DNA of 64,000 bases from Petunia secreta (taxonomy: Eukaryota; Streptophyta; Magnoliopsida; Solanales; Solanaceae), in NCBI GenBank assembly GCA_029990175.1, contig JARKIP010000503.1:1-64000 (forward strand), in the 5' to 3' direction. The notes beneath the pieces are model-generated. The model saw nothing but the letters and a program-made list of their open reading frames with translations. It was not told where the DNA came from and did no database searches. The translations under genes and the position numbers were made by a program. Shown here piece after piece: positions 23,499 through 35,583 of the stretch. Position 1 is the first letter of the stretch; the number at the start of each line of letters is the position of its first letter.

Positions 23499-25017
23499 AC
23501 AAAAATATACACAAAAAAGTAAAAAGTCATATAAACATCCTTAATATACAGATTAATTCACTCACATATACACACTTATATAAATTTATACAACTTTATA
23601 CATGTGTATAAAATTGTATAAACTTGCGGCAGACTGTTATCTCGGGAAAAAAGGTGACAGGTCGGGTAAAATTAAAAAATATGAGCTATTTTTGGTAATT
23701 TTTACTTTTTCTTGTCTTTTAGTATAATTATCCCTTTATAGAGACATGGCGTACAAGTAACCACAAATGGTCACAATAGGGCCTTGCACTTACTCAAAGC
23801 AGATGTTGCATTTTAAATCAACGACGTCTTCCTTATCTATCTTACGGAATCTCCAGGATTATACATTATTGCGTTACTAATGATATTCTCCTTGAGCAAA
23901 CAATAAACCAATCGACATATTCAGAGACACATAATAGATCATAGATGATTCAGTTAAAACATACAATAGGTGAAATATCAAAATATGACAAATGAACTTT
24001 AAAAAAATGGTTCTTAACATTAACCTTCCATACACAGTTTTGTTTGATATCGCATAAGAAAGATTCTCTTCAGCGTGTCGCTAATGTGAATAATTGCATA
24101 TATTCTTAATTAGAATTAAAATAAAATCTCATCAGGATTATAATAGACAATGTACAACCCTTCAAAAAGCTAAAGGTAAAATATGCTAGCATAACAAATG
24201 ACCATTAAATAAGAATATGAACTCAAGTAATTGATTAATATAAAAGTTCTCAGGGTTAATTAATTATAGTTAATCACATCATATGCTAGATTGTCTTTCG
24301 TAACCCTCCGCAAATAGCATAAAAACCTACTTATGAGCTAAAATAAAATGTTAAAGAAATTTCATTCAAACTTCTAATTTGAAAATTTTGAATTGCTCAA
24401 ACTTCTCTATGGTTCAACTCCAATCTTGTGGTCCATAGGGACATTATTTATATGCTTGAGGGAGACAAGTTGAATCCTATCAAATTTTCTTGCAAGAGAT
24501 CTAACAAGACAACAGTGAGCCCTTACCCCAAGATCGTAAGAAAGTAATGTATGCAGATAAAAATTAATTCAAAAAAAAAAAAAAACTTGAAGTTCACAAA
24601 ATCTGAAGTTGTCATCGTCGGAAAAAGATTTTCCATGTTTTCAAAATCAGATCTACCCTAATATAGTGTTATTTTTGAAAAATCAATGGTAGAACGGAAA
24701 GAGGAGGCAAAGACGAATATGAAAATGTAATTTTTACAATATTTCAGCGGCATCCGATGGTGTCCCAGTGGCGGTTTTGACGACGGAGCCATGGTTGGAG
24801 AAAGAGAAGAAGTGGGAGATAGAGTTTTTTAGAGGAGAAAGTTTGAAAGAAAAAGTTGTCAAATAATTGTAAATAAGTACTTAAGGGGTAGAAGTGAAAA
24901 TACCTTTAAAAATGCTAAAATATTTAAAACCATGAAAAAAGTGCTAAAAATTTAATATCATTCCCAAAAGTGCTCAATTCACATTAAAAAATAGATTTAT
25001 TCGAGGACTAATGCTCC
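23499..25017. other. intergenic, no gene seen
   Basis: AT-rich, stop-dense on both strands. The plus-strand region around 24750-24850 has a short GC-richer patch without a usable frame. Positions 25009-25017 (TAATGCTCC) are the left target duplication of the adjacent MITE. Confidence 0.6.
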
Positions 25018-25649
25018 GTAAAAATTTAGTGCAAGGGCCTGTTTGGCGCGCGTTAATTGATTTGTAGCCGTCAAAAATAAATTCACTGAGAAATAGCCAC
25101 CTCCGGACGAATCTCAGTATAAATACTGGGACCTTGAACAAAACTTGTTCAAAGCCCCAGTATTTATACTGGGAAGCTTCAGTAAACTAACCCCAGTATA
25201 AAATATTGGGGCTTTGAACAAGTTTTGTTCAAGGCCCCAGCATTTTGTTATGGGACTTTGTATAAAGCTTCAGTCCCATAACAAAATGCTGGGCTGTGAA
25301 CAAAACTTGTTCAAAGCTCCAGCATTTTGTTATGGGACTGAAGCATTATATATAAAGTCCCATAACCCATAACAAAATGCTGGGGCTGTGAACAAAACTT
25401 GTTCAAAGCCCCAGCATTTTTGTTCACAGCCCCAGCATTTTGTTATGGGACTGAAGCTTTATATATAAAGTCCCATAACAAAATTGTTCAAAGCCCCAGT
25501 ATTTTGTTATGGGACTAGTCTGGGGTGTTTTTCCAACGCTAATGGAGTTTAAGTGTGCGCGCGAATTTTTGGCTATTCTTCAATAAATTTGGAAATGGTG
25601 GATAGTCCCAATGAGCGCGTCCAAAAATGGCTAGTGATCAAAATTTTCC
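25018..25649. mobile_element. Mutator-type MITE with foldback core
   Basis: A 632-bp element flanked by TAATGCTCC on both sides (25009-25017 and 25650-25658), the 9-bp duplication expected of Mutator-like elements. Its ends form imperfect terminal inverted repeats of about 85 bp: gtaaaaattt...cctgtttgg on the left pairs with ggaaaatttt...catttttgg read inward from the right, and both continue to an aaatagcca/gaatagcca block. The core (about 25105-25520) is made of repeated palindromes: cccagtatttatactggg at 25156-25173, and arms ccagcattttgttatgggac with their reverse complements. No coding capacity, so it depends on a transposase elsewhere. Confidence 0.72.
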
Positions 25650-25755
25650 TAATGCTCCCAACCAGACGATTTTGAACTTTTAGCCACGCTTAACAAAGTG
25701 TTTTAGAAATGGCCTTCCAGGTGTGAGATATACGTTGTCCATTGGACATAAATTT

Positions 25756-26312
25756 TGTATTGGGTGAAAATTGACGTGCTCGGTCAGCACCTCGGAATGG
25801 TGAACCAAAGAGAAAGCGAGCCGACTCTCCGAAGAGAAATGGTTAAACCCGCGACCAAGTCACCGAAGTCAAGTTCTAACGCCGCTACCGAAGGCGGATT
25901 GAACGCCGAGCTTCGGTGACACGTCCTCTTATCTGAACAGCAAGGTCAAATTGCCGAAGCCTTGTGACCAGGCTTCGGTAACCACCTCGATTCCAGCGGC
26001 TTTGCAACCCACTACTTTGCCTCCACTAACTCCTCCATTTAATGACCAGATTGTGGGAAGATGCACTAGCTGATGGTGGAGAACGTGGGAAAGGCCTTTA
26101 GGCCTATAAATAGTAGATCATTTTGTATCATACGAATCCAGAAATTTGTACTGAAACTCCGCCCAAATTTGTATTCACAATCATATATAAAAATACAGTT
26201 ATTTTTCCGCATTTACATCTTTTTCGTGTGTTTGTTCAACTTTGATACGAAGAATTGCTTATATTCGAATCCAAATTCGATTTGTACTCCTAAACTGATT
26301 TAGGCCCATACA
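25756..26312 (+). repeat. 5' LTR of the Tat element (557 bp)
   Basis: TGTATTGGGTG...GGCCCATACA. TATAAATAG at 26105-26113 is the promoter candidate. Upstream of it the U3 repeats short cttcgg/ccgaag motifs in both orientations. Confidence 0.92.
26105..26113 (+). promoter_or_regulatory. LTR TATA box (Tat element)
   Basis: TATAAATAG lies about 200 bp before the LTR end and is conserved at 36177-36185 in the 3' LTR. It would drive the genomic RNA of the element. Confidence 0.65.
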
Positions 26313-26315
26313 AAT

Positions 26316-26333
26316 TGGCGCCGTATGTGGGGA
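26316..26333 (+). other. primer binding site of the Tat element
   Basis: TGGCGCCGTATGTGGGGA starts 3 nt after the LTR. Its first nine bases match the complement of tRNA-Asp; the rest departs from it. The Athila element at 56452-56468 has the full tRNA-Asp match for comparison. Confidence 0.7.
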
Positions 26334-26403
26334 TATAAGCAGTAACGCTTTGTTCCAAAGTTTCACGTCCGTTTTTCATCAAAGCTCACGATTCAACAAC
26401 GTT

Positions 26404-27621
26404 ATGGCTGACAATGGCGGTAACAATAGTGAACGGGCTGACGTTCCGTTGAACCAGCATCCCATCTCACTAATGACAACTGAAGAGTTCCAGATTTATG
26501 TTGTCACTACGCTGAGAGCTCTCCAAAATAGACAGGATGAGCAAGCGAACATTAATGCTGAGTTTCGCGCTTCGTTAGAGGCGAGGAACAGTGCTGCCCC
26601 AAACAGCACCCAGCCTTCGGCTCCTGGTGGAGGCATCCCGCTCTTTGTTCCTCCAGGCGCGATAACAGGGGGACCTCACAACGGGGCCACGTCTGGGGGC
26701 TCGGGGAACAATCCAACTACCACGGCACACTTCGGGACGGTTCCCACCGTGGCTGAGACAACGTCCTCGGTTGACGTTGAAAAAATGAGCAGGGAGATCG
26801 AGGCTCGTATCGAGGCGCACGTTGAAAAGCGCCTCGAGGGCGTGCCGGGGATAACAAAGGAGGAAGACGACCTCGATATCGATCAATACAGGGAGCTGCC
26901 CTTCAAGCCCGAAGCGGCTCCAGCCCCAACTCCCAAGGGCTTTAAACTCATATTCTTGAAGAAATACGATGGGACCACCGATCCCAAAGAACGCATAAGA
27001 GAGTACATGGCAATGGTGAAGAGCAACGACTTAACGGCTATACAGCTCGAGTCGATGTTCTTGAAGAAATTCGGTGAGTCATTAGAGAAAGGGGCTCTAC
27101 GTTGGTATATGTGTCTACCGGCGGGGTCGATTTCCTCATTTAAGGAAATGTCTAGCGCCTTCGTCAAGGCGCACACCGGAGCGCAAAAGATCCTCCAAAG
27201 GAAGGAGGATATATGTGAAGTAAAACAAAAGCCCGGTGAGCCTCTCAAAGAGTTTCTTGAGCGATTCCACGCCGAACGCATGGAATTACCTCGGATGGAC
27301 GATACTTTGGCCATCATGGCATTTGAAAAAGGTATCAATATTTGCAACTCTGACGCTGCCGCTGAATTGCGAAAAGAACTCCAACAATACCAGGTCCTAA
27401 CATGGGAGGATCTGCATAGGCGCACTTACTCCAAAATCAGATTAGAGGAGGCTGAATTCAAGAGCCGAGGCATCATCGAAACCGAGGCGAATCTTCAAAT
27501 CGCGCCGAGGCGCCACAAAGTAACCCGAAGGGGAGGTATGAGCCATATACCTCGACAAGGCAGCATGTCAGCCAAAGGCTGGGAAACACCCTCGGTAGTT
27601 CATACCCAAATTCTCATATAA
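26404..27621 (+). pseudogene. Gag of the Tat element
   Basis: Start chosen at ATG 26404 (MADNGGNN), 92 nt after the LTR; the open frame extends slightly upstream. Gly/Pro-rich linkers precede a retrotransposon Gag domain at about residues 170-340 (KYDGTTDPKERIREYM, ALRWYMCLP, FVKAHTGAQ, then EFLERFHAE). The frame stops at 27621 and the rest of Gag continues in another frame from about 27654, so a frameshift separates Gag from its zinc knuckle. Confidence 0.8.
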
Positions 27622-27653
27622 GCCAAAGGCTTGGAGGGAAGGTTCAACCCAAT

Positions 27654-28556
27654 ATGAGCCTAAAAAATCCCTCAAGCTCCGCTTCGGCCCCAAAAAAGGA
27701 TTTACCTCGGATCCAAGACTACAACTTCAACATATCGACCTCGGAGCTGGTCAATGTAGTCAAGGGGACTGCCGGGGTAAGGGTTCCCAAGGATATGAGG
27801 ACTCCGGCAGACAAAAGAGACCACAATCTGCATTGCGAATTCCACGCAGATTATGGCCATAGGACCGAGGATTGCAAGGCCTTGCGCCTCGAGGTAGCTC
27901 ACTTGCTGAAGAAGGGAGTTTTGGCCGACTTCCTCACTGACAAAGGGAAAGATAATTTTTCCAAGAACCGAGACAATGGACAACCACCTCGGGCTCCACC
28001 CCCGGAAAGAGTAGTGAATGTTATTACCAGGGGATCAGAGGTGAACGGTGTAAATTTCGCCGCGACCAAGAAATTTGCCAAACTCTCCATCACCATGGAG
28101 AAAAGAACCCGAGTTGGAGGCTCGGGCAAAGACATTGTGTTTGACGATGATGACTGTGACGGGATGATGTTCCCCTATCACGATGCTTTAGTTATCATGC
28201 TGAGAATCAACGAATCTGACATCAAAAGAGTCTTGATCGACCCCGGTAGCTCAATTAATATAATCAGCTACGGGGCTGTTAAGAAAATGTGGCTGAAAGG
28301 GGAAGTTGTCCCCAAATCAACAGTGTTAGCTGGCTTCAACAACTCCACGGAGAAAACGTTGGGTAAGATCACACTCAAGACATTCACCGAGGGAGTTACC
28401 AAAGAAACACTATTCCAAGTCATGCCCGAGGATCTAGCCTACAATGTGATCCTCAGAAGGCCATGGATCCACTCCATGGAAGCTGTCCCCTCCACCTTGC
28501 ATCAAGTGATTAAATTCCCTACACCTTGGGGAGTTCGATCAATCAAATGGGAGTAA
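27654..28556 (+). pseudogene. Gag zinc knuckle and protease (Tat element)
   Basis: Contains the Tat-type knuckle (CEFHADYGHRTEDC) near residue 65 and an aspartic protease with DPGSS in VLIDPGSSINIIS near residue 195, followed by FNNSTEKTLGKI and VILRRPWIH, the usual flap and C-terminal blocks. It ends at a TAA at 28556, before RT. Sequence between 28557 and 28757 is a poorly kept linker. Confidence 0.8.
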
Positions 28557-28757
28557 CGAATAGCAAGGGAGTGCTATTCGGATGCATTAAAGAGTGGAGT
28601 CGCCCCGATCGGGCCAAAGCAATAGCAACGACAGGAACCAGGGTCAAGCGGAGAGGACGCCCGAGGAGAAGTCGAAAAGATTCCAGCCTGTATTCAAGAG
28701 CCTCGGAAGCAAAAGGCCGAGGACTCAACTGTTGAAGAACTCGAATCTTTCGCCCTA

Positions 28758-29626
28758 TTGAAAGATTTCCCCGATAGGAAAGTGTTTGTCGGCTCGGAGT
28801 TGGACCCGGAGTCGAAAAAGGCAATTATAGAAGTTGTGAAGTCCAACCATAATTGTTTTTCTTTGTCCCATTCAGACATGGCGGGTATCGATCCGGAGAT
28901 CATGACCCACAAACTGAATGTGGACCCAAAATTCACCCCGGTGAAGCAGAAGAAAAGACCTCATGCCGGAGTCAAAAAGAAGGTGATCGAGGATGAAACC
29001 GCCAAGCTACAAGAAAATGATTTCATAAGAGAGGTGAAATACCCCAAATGGCTGGCCAATGTTGTGGTTGTACCGAAGAAGAATGGCAAGTGGAGAATGT
29101 GTGTAGACTACACTGACTTAAACAAAGCTTGCCCCAAGGATTCATATCCATTGCCACAAATTGACAGGTTAATAGACTCCACGGCTGGACACAAACTATG
29201 ACCTTCTTGGATGCATATTCGGGCTATAATCAGATCCTCATGGACCCGAAGGACGAAGAGAAGACCTCGTTCATCACTGACCAAGGTACCTTCTGTTACA
29301 AGGTAATGCCCTTCGGTTTGAAGAACGCCGGGGCGACCTACCAAAGGTTGGTATGTCGAATGTTTAAAGAATATATTGCAAAGTCTATGGAGGTCTACAT
29401 AGACGATATGCTCATCAAATCGATCCAAATGGATGATCATTTGAACCATCTGAGGGAAGCCTTTGCTGTGTTGAGGCAATACGGCATGAAGTTGAACCCT
29501 GAGAAGTGCGCCTTCGGCGTTGGATCAGGCAAATTCTTGGGATTCATTGTCTCTGAACGAGGAATTGAGGCCAACCCAGGAATTGAGGCAATACGCACCG
29601 TTGCTTGCCAAGCCAAAAGAAGGTGA
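28758..29626 (+). pseudogene. reverse transcriptase (Tat element), frameshifted and truncated
   Basis: Two overlapping frames carry one RT domain. 28758-29201 has the N-terminal fingers (VVVPKKNGKWRMCVDYTDLN and YPLPQIDRLID). 29198-29626 has the palm (FLDAYSGYNQI, then YIDDMLIKS with the catalytic Asp pair). A single-base frameshift lies just before 29198. After GIEANPGIEAIRT the frame ends, and RNase H-like sequence resumes almost at once in another frame, so the thumb and connection region seems to be deleted. Confidence 0.8.
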
Positions 29627-30104
29627 AACATTGCTAGTCTACTTGGCGGTGTCCGAAGTGTCAGTCAGCACTGTGCTGGTTCGGGAAGAAGATGGTAAAC
29701 AACAGCCCATGTATTATGTGAGCAAGACACTCCTCGACGCTGAAACCAGGTATCCACATTTGGAGAAATTAGCACTTGCTTTACTTGTTACTGCTCGGAA
29801 ACTGCGACCCTATTTTCAATGCCACCCAATAGCAGTAGTTTCAACCTTCCCTTTAAGGAGTATATTGCATAAACCGGAGTTATCAGGGAGGTTATCCAAA
29901 TGGGCGGTAGAGTTAAGCGAGTATGATATTACCTATCAACCTCGGAATGCCATTAAGTCTCAAGTCTTGGCAGACTTCGTGGCTGATTTTAGTATTGAAA
30001 TTTTGCCCGAGGCGAAAAGGAAAACTCCATGGCAAAAGGAACCTCTTCGGGACTATGGATACTTTACACCGCTGGAGCAACAAACTCCAAAGGTTCAGGG
30101 TTAG
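29600..30104 (+). pseudogene. first RNase H domain (Tat element)
   Basis: The recognisable part begins around PLLAKPKEGETLLVYLAVSE and continues through MYYVSKTLLDAE and QVLADFVADF. In Tat elements this first RNase H is known to have lost its catalytic Asp, and here YLAVSE stands where active enzymes have YxDAS. The frame stops at 30104 in the spacer leading to the second RNase H. Confidence 0.7.
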
Positions 30105-30519
30105 GCATAGTCTTGAGAGCACCCACCGGGGAGAAAGTTAGGCACTCGGTTCGGTTCGGTTCAAGAAAGTAACCAACAACGAGGCAGAATATGAGGCAGC
30201 TTTAGCAGGTTTGGAGCTGGCTAAGGAAATGGGGGTTGAAAGAATCGAACTGAGGTGTGATTCACAGTTGGTAGTGAACCAGGTCCTCGGTGATTATACG
30301 GCTCGGGAGCCCAGAATGGAATTATACTTAGATCGAGCACAAAGGATCTTGGCACAATTCCAAGAATGGCGAGTTAAACAAGTGCCTCGGGAGGAAAATA
30401 CCGAGGCTGATGCTTTGGCAAATCTTGGTTCGGCGATCGACGAAGCTCACTCGGGGACTGACTCAGTGGTTCGGCTGCTGTCCGCACAAATGAGAGAGAT
30501 GAAGTTGCAAGTTAACTAA
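30105..30519 (+). pseudogene. second RNase H, archaeal/plant type (Tat element)
   Basis: Recognised by NNEAEYEAALAGLELA, then IELRCDSQLVVNQVLG and REENTEADALANLGSA, carrying Glu, Asp and terminal Asp positions of the RNase H fold. Extra RNase H domains of this kind replace the inactive first one in Tat elements. The N-terminal strand is out of frame with the preceding domain. Ends in TAA at 30519. Confidence 0.8.
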
Positions 30520-30559
30520 GTGGACAACTGATGGGATTGGCGAAGTAAGTTCATCTCCT

Positions 30560-31774
30560 ACTTCGACTCGGGGACTGTCCCCCAAGACAAAAAAGAAGCA
30601 AAGAAGTTAAGGACCCAAGCTTCTTCGTATCACCTGATCGAGGGAAACTTATACAAAAGGTTATATTGTGGCCCGATGGCCAAGTGTTTGGGTCCCGATG
30701 AGGCAAGATACGTGATGGCTGAAGTGCACGAAGGCGACTGCGGCAACCACTCGGGGGGAAAGTCCTTGGTGCGTAAATTACTAAGAGCTGGGTATTATTG
30801 GCCCACAATCAGTGCCGATGTGAAAGCCTTCGTGCAGAAATGTGATAAGTGCCAACGCCATGGGCGGATGATCCACCAACAGGCCGAGTCTCTACATTCA
30901 GTGGTATTACTGTGGCCCTTCATGAAATGGGGAATGGACATCGTCGAACCATTGCCCAAGGGAAAGGGTGGTGTTTGTTTCATCTTAGTGTTGACCGATT
31001 ACTTCACAAAATGGGTGGAAGCGGCGGCTCTCACCGAGGTAAAGCAAAATCAAGTAATCGAATTCATCAAAAAGAACATCATCTACATGTTCGGTGTCCC
31101 AAGAGAAATTGCTTGTGACAACGGTAAACAATTCATGGGGGCAGCTATCACTGATTTCTTCAAGCAGTGGGGGATCAAAAGAATTGCCTCAACTCCTTAT
31201 CACCCAAGCGCCAATGGCCAAGCTGAGTCTTCGAATAGAATCATAATTGAGAACCTCAAAAAAAAGACTCGATGAGAAAAAAGGACCTTGGCCCGAGGAG
31301 TTGCCCGGGGTGTTATGGGCCATGCGAACAACGGAGAAGAACAGCACCGATGAGACTCCTTTCTCACTAGCTTATGGCATGGATTCCCTCATCCCCGTGG
31401 AAGTGGGCGAACCAAGCCTTCGGTACGCACACACTGCCGAGGATGCAAACCAAGAGGCAATGCGCATAGAAATAGATCTGCTCGAGGAGAAAAGAGAGCT
31501 AGCTTTGGTTCGACTAGTCGCCCAAATAAGGTAGATCGAGGCATACCTCAACAGAAAAGCCAAATTCAGAGACTTCAAAGTTGGAGACTATGTGTTAAAA
31601 ACCGTAAATCAATCAACAAAGGAAGACAACGGAGGGAAGCTTATTGCGAATTGGGAAGGACCCTACAGAGTCAAGACAATCGTAGGAAAGGGTTCATATC
31701 AAATTAAAAGTTTGCAAGGCGAACATGAGCCTCTGAATTGGAATATCTCCAATATGAAGCGATACTACTTCTAA
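30560..31774 (+). pseudogene. integrase (Tat element), interrupted
   Basis: 30676-31275 has the HHCC finger (HEGDCGNH...CDKCQRHG) and catalytic core: Asp in MDIVEPL, Asp in IACDNGKQF and Glu in GQAESSNR. A frameshift in an A-run near 31258 moves the frame to 31247-31534 (VLWAMRTTEKNSTDETPFSL). A TAG at 31532-31534 interrupts it, and the C-terminal part continues in the same frame to 31774 (KVGDYVLKTV, NWEGPYRVK). This closes pol. No chromodomain is visible. Confidence 0.82.
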
Positions 31775-32542
31775 CCGAGGTAAACACCTTTCAATCTCGT
31801 TAAATTCATCCACGGCCCCGAGCCGAACAACGCTCTTATGGCCTCGATCAAAATGTACTAACTTGCTCCTCGTTCCATTTTTTGCTTGACCTTTTCAGGA
31901 AGCGAAGCGAACGATTTCCAGTGCTCGGGTCTTCATCAAGATTTACAACCGAATACTGGGGGAGTGAGAAGGGTTGTTACCGAGGTCGACATCGAGCCTC
32001 CCAACCGAAGCTTATATTTCCGACAACCGGGGACTCACGCCCGGGGAATAGATTTAGTACATTGTAAATTAGCCCAGTAGCGGCATATTGTCAATTCGCT
32101 TTTATTGAAAATTCATTTTTCGCCCAAGGTCCGCTTCGACTTGGTTTTATGTAAATAGCCGATTTCTGGCTCGTTGATATCAATGAAATGACAGAGACAT
32201 TATATCCATTGTTATCTGTTTGAAACTTGCACTCCGAATATGCACATGCATCAACTCGAGGACGAGACGTCATTCTAAGTTTGCATCGATTAAATCCAAT
32301 TAAGTTTTGCAAGCAATTTATTTATTCTTAGCAAAGTGTTCGGTATTTGCAAAGGCCAACACTAAAGACAAAAATACGAACGATCAATTTCCATTAAAAG
32401 CCCGAAGGCTGAAAGACATTTACATCAAAAAGGACTCGAAGGTCCAAAGCTATGCATACATAAAAGCCCGAAGGCTGATGTCCAAAAAGGCACGAAGGCC
32501 TAAAAACAAAATAAGAACATCAAAATGCTCATCAAACACTAA
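31775..32542. other. spacer between pol and the antisense gene
   Basis: Non-coding stretch of the Tat element where the pol transcript and the antisense gene converge. Its right part contains several aggcccgaaggct-like repeats (around 32400-32500). Plus-strand frames here are short and low-complexity. Confidence 0.5.
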
Positions 32543-35456
32543 GGCTGCGCCCCATCGGCATCTTCACTGCCCTCTTCGGCACTATAGCCTTCGTCTTCGC
32601 CTTCGGGCCAGCCATCATCTGAGCCCTCGCTCGAAGGGAGTTCGTCCACAATCCTTTGAGCCTCGGCAGCAGCCTCCCTTGTCTTGGCAATATCCTCTTC
32701 AAGTACAATTTACCCAGCCTGGACTTGTTCAAGTGCGCTAAGCCTGGTGTTGACAACGGCCCATGTCTCCTCAAACTTTGCCCTTGTTGCCCTGACTTCA
32801 GCCCGCTCATTAAGGTACGCAATCCTGCCCTCGAGCCTGGATATCTTGCCCCGAAGGGATGGCACTTGGTCCACTTGGCTCTGCAACTCGACGAGCTTGG
32901 CGTTGTATTCCCCAAGTTTACTGCGATATTTTTCGCCTGCTTCAAGCACTTCGGTTTTGGCCCTAAAAAGCTCAGCCTCAAGGCGAGCATTTTCAAGGCT
33001 CAACCTCGAGCGCTCTGCAGTAAACTCGTTCGTCGCGGCTTGGACTCGAGCTTCGGCAGATTCCACAGCCCAACGAAGATCAGCCTCGGCCTTGGCTGAG
33101 GCTTCATTGGCACGTTCCAGCTCCTCATTCAGAATTGCAAATCAAGACTCTAGCTCGGTAACTTGCCCCCTAAGAACTTTCTTCTGTTCATCCCAAGCGG
33201 CGGCAGCTGCTTGGATCTCTTTGGTTAGATCACGCTCGAGATGAACAGCTTGCAATGCAAGAACCAAACTCTGCATTTGAAACATAGTGTCAGTACCCGA
33301 AAAATAGCGAGATCAACTATGTAGAATGCACACTAAGACTTACCCGAAGGGCTGAAGCGGCGGAGACACCCATCAAGCTCATTGGGCTAAGATTCCGAAG
33401 GGCATGAGCTTCGGCAGGGCCAAGTATGCCAACAAGGGCCACGATATCCTCTTTTGTGGCATCCAGTAAATTTACATCGGGATATATTTCCAAAGCCCGG
33501 GGCACAGAGCTGGTAGGCTTCGACGAGGCTCGAGAAGCTTTGACCGTACTCTTAATCAGGTCTTCACCCATTCTAGCCTTGCCCTTTCGCTTTGCAGCCT
33601 CTTGATCAAACTCCTCCACGTTTATCACCTCGGTTGTCCCACCAACCTGGGGCCTAGACTCTTGAACTGCCTCAGAGGCCGGTTCTGGCCTTACCTCGGG
33701 AGCCAAGTGGGGAAGCTCTTCATCGCTGGGCTCATCAATAAGTCCCCGGCATTTTGTGATCAATGCTTCGGCAGCAGGAGCAGCAGCTTCCTCGACCCGA
33801 GGTCCCTTCGCCTTGGCCGCTCGCTTCGGCACAACCCTCTTTCTTTTGGAACCTGGGGAAGGAAGGGAAGCAATTCGTTTAACATGAGAAAGGGTAGAGG
33901 TGGAAACGCAAGAAAACCGACCCAAGAAAATTTCATCACCTTGTGAGGTCCCCGGGCTTGACGAACCCTTGGCTTTCTTCTCATCAATGAGCCGCTACGC
34001 CAAGGTCGCCATTTAGGCAACGCCCTCGGCGATGTCAAGTACCGTCCTCTCTTTTTTCTTCTTTTTTTTCTTATCTTTCTTCTTTTCTCCTCCCCCCTCA
34101 ACATCCACCTCGGCTCCTTCCTCTTCTTCGGTTTCTCTCACAGCCCTATTAGGGAGACCTACATAAATGAAAAACATTAGACCATGTCGGTTCAAAACCA
34201 ATAAAAGGCAGATCACCAATACGAACGCACAACTCACCATGCCTCTTACACGCCTATCGGTTCCCCTCCAAGCCAGCTAATATCATCCACTGTCGCTCTG
34301 GGCGCGTCTTCGCCTGCATAACTTCGGTAACCCACCCAAGCAAGTTCCTTGGTGGGTTAATTGGGACCTTCTCAGCTGCAAGTCATGGATAAAAGGTTAG
34401 ATACTGATTATGACAATCCAAAGCCAAAGGGAAAACAGAAGTAAACGCTTACGTTGAGCATTCCATACTTCGGGAAAGCCAGGTTTGGCTGACAGCAACC
34501 TCGTAGGGATGAGCACATACCGATCATTCCAACCTCGGTCTCCATGATCCTCACTCTTACTCAGAATTACGTAAGAACCCCGAGGTAGGAGGGCCACCAC
34601 CCCGGCTTTATGGAAGTAAGGATAATAGAGAGAGATCAAATGTTGGAAGATGAAAGGCTGCCCAGCTATGTCGCTCAAGTACTCAAGGGCTTGGACGACC
34701 CTCCAAACCCGGGGCCCATGTTGAGCTAGACAAAGGTTGTAAGATCGGAAAAATATATCAATGATGGGGTACACAGGCAAGTTAAATCCTATGGTGAAGG
34801 GGTAGGTGAAAACCGAAGAGTACCCCTCGACATGCGTAGAGACAGCCGAGTCCGGCGCCGGGATCCTAATCTCCACTTTGGGTCCCCACCGGCAGTCAGC
34901 CCGAACAGCCTCAAGCTTGTCCTCGGTTAGGATGCTCGGGGTGACATGAACTGGAATATTTCTCTTCTTCCCCTTTTGGGCATCAGACTGAGCATGAACC
35001 TCAAGTCCTTTTCATTATTGTAACTCGAAGGGATGACCAACCGAGGATCAATCTCAACCTCAAGAGGAATCTTCCTCTTCGATTTCTTGGATGGGCCAGC
35101 TTCGGTCCCTCCTTTCTGACCACTGGCTCCACTCACCTCGGCTCCACCAACCGAACCGCCCGCCTCTTTGGTGCTGGTGACGTCTCTCCTTCGACGTCAC
35201 CCCTGTCCTTGTCGCGATCGTCATCGCCTACGTCAAGCTCCATATCATAACTAACCTCTGCCGTATCGCGCCCAACCCGCGCTTTACGCCTCTCAGGAGC
35301 AGGGGCCGCGGACGTGGCCTCGCCACCAGCTTCCGCTTCAACCACCTGCAATGGCGGCACAGAGGCAATTATCTCGTCATTCATGGCCATGGCGGCAAAC
35401 CTCTCCGCCCTCTCGCCAGAATCACTTGAGCCACGACCTGAGTTTGTAGCCGACAT
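32543..35456 (-). pseudogene. antisense multi-exon gene in the Tat element (Transposase_28-like)
   Basis: On the strand opposite to gag-pol. I place ATG at 35456 (MSATNSGRG), about 130 bp downstream of a minus-strand TATAAATA (35584-35591). Four introns with GT-AG ends keep a common frame: 34376-34452, 34159-34237, 33853-33939 and 33271-33343 (77, 79, 87 and 73 bp). Exon 1 contains GFNLPVYPIIDIFF and WRVVQALEYLS, which fit the 'putative gypsy type transposon' family (PF04195, Transposase_28). Exons 3-4 are basic and acidic linkers. Exon 5 is a long heptad-rich coiled coil (ARLEAELFRAKTEVLEA) ending in an acidic tail. Lesions: two apparent frameshifts in exon 1, a stop in exon 2, two in exon 3 and a TAA near 32710 in exon 5. 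Antisense genes in this position are known in some Tat elements; the function is unknown. Confidence 0.65.
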
Positions 35457-35583
35457 GGTGGTAATCAAATGGAAGAAGGAATCAAAATCAGAGAAGCAAG
35501 TTTGGAGAGTGAAGGAACTTTTTCTTCGAAGATTCTGGTTAAAGGTCAAGATTTCAAGTGAAGTGGAAGGGAGTGAAGTGAGG

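Noticed and set aside
17236..23743. Possible outer MITE around the non-autonomous element (tataaagggg...aaat on the left, atccctttata on the right)
   Set aside because: The inverted ends match over only about 12 bp and I find no target duplication, so this is not distinguishable from chance in AT-rich DNA.
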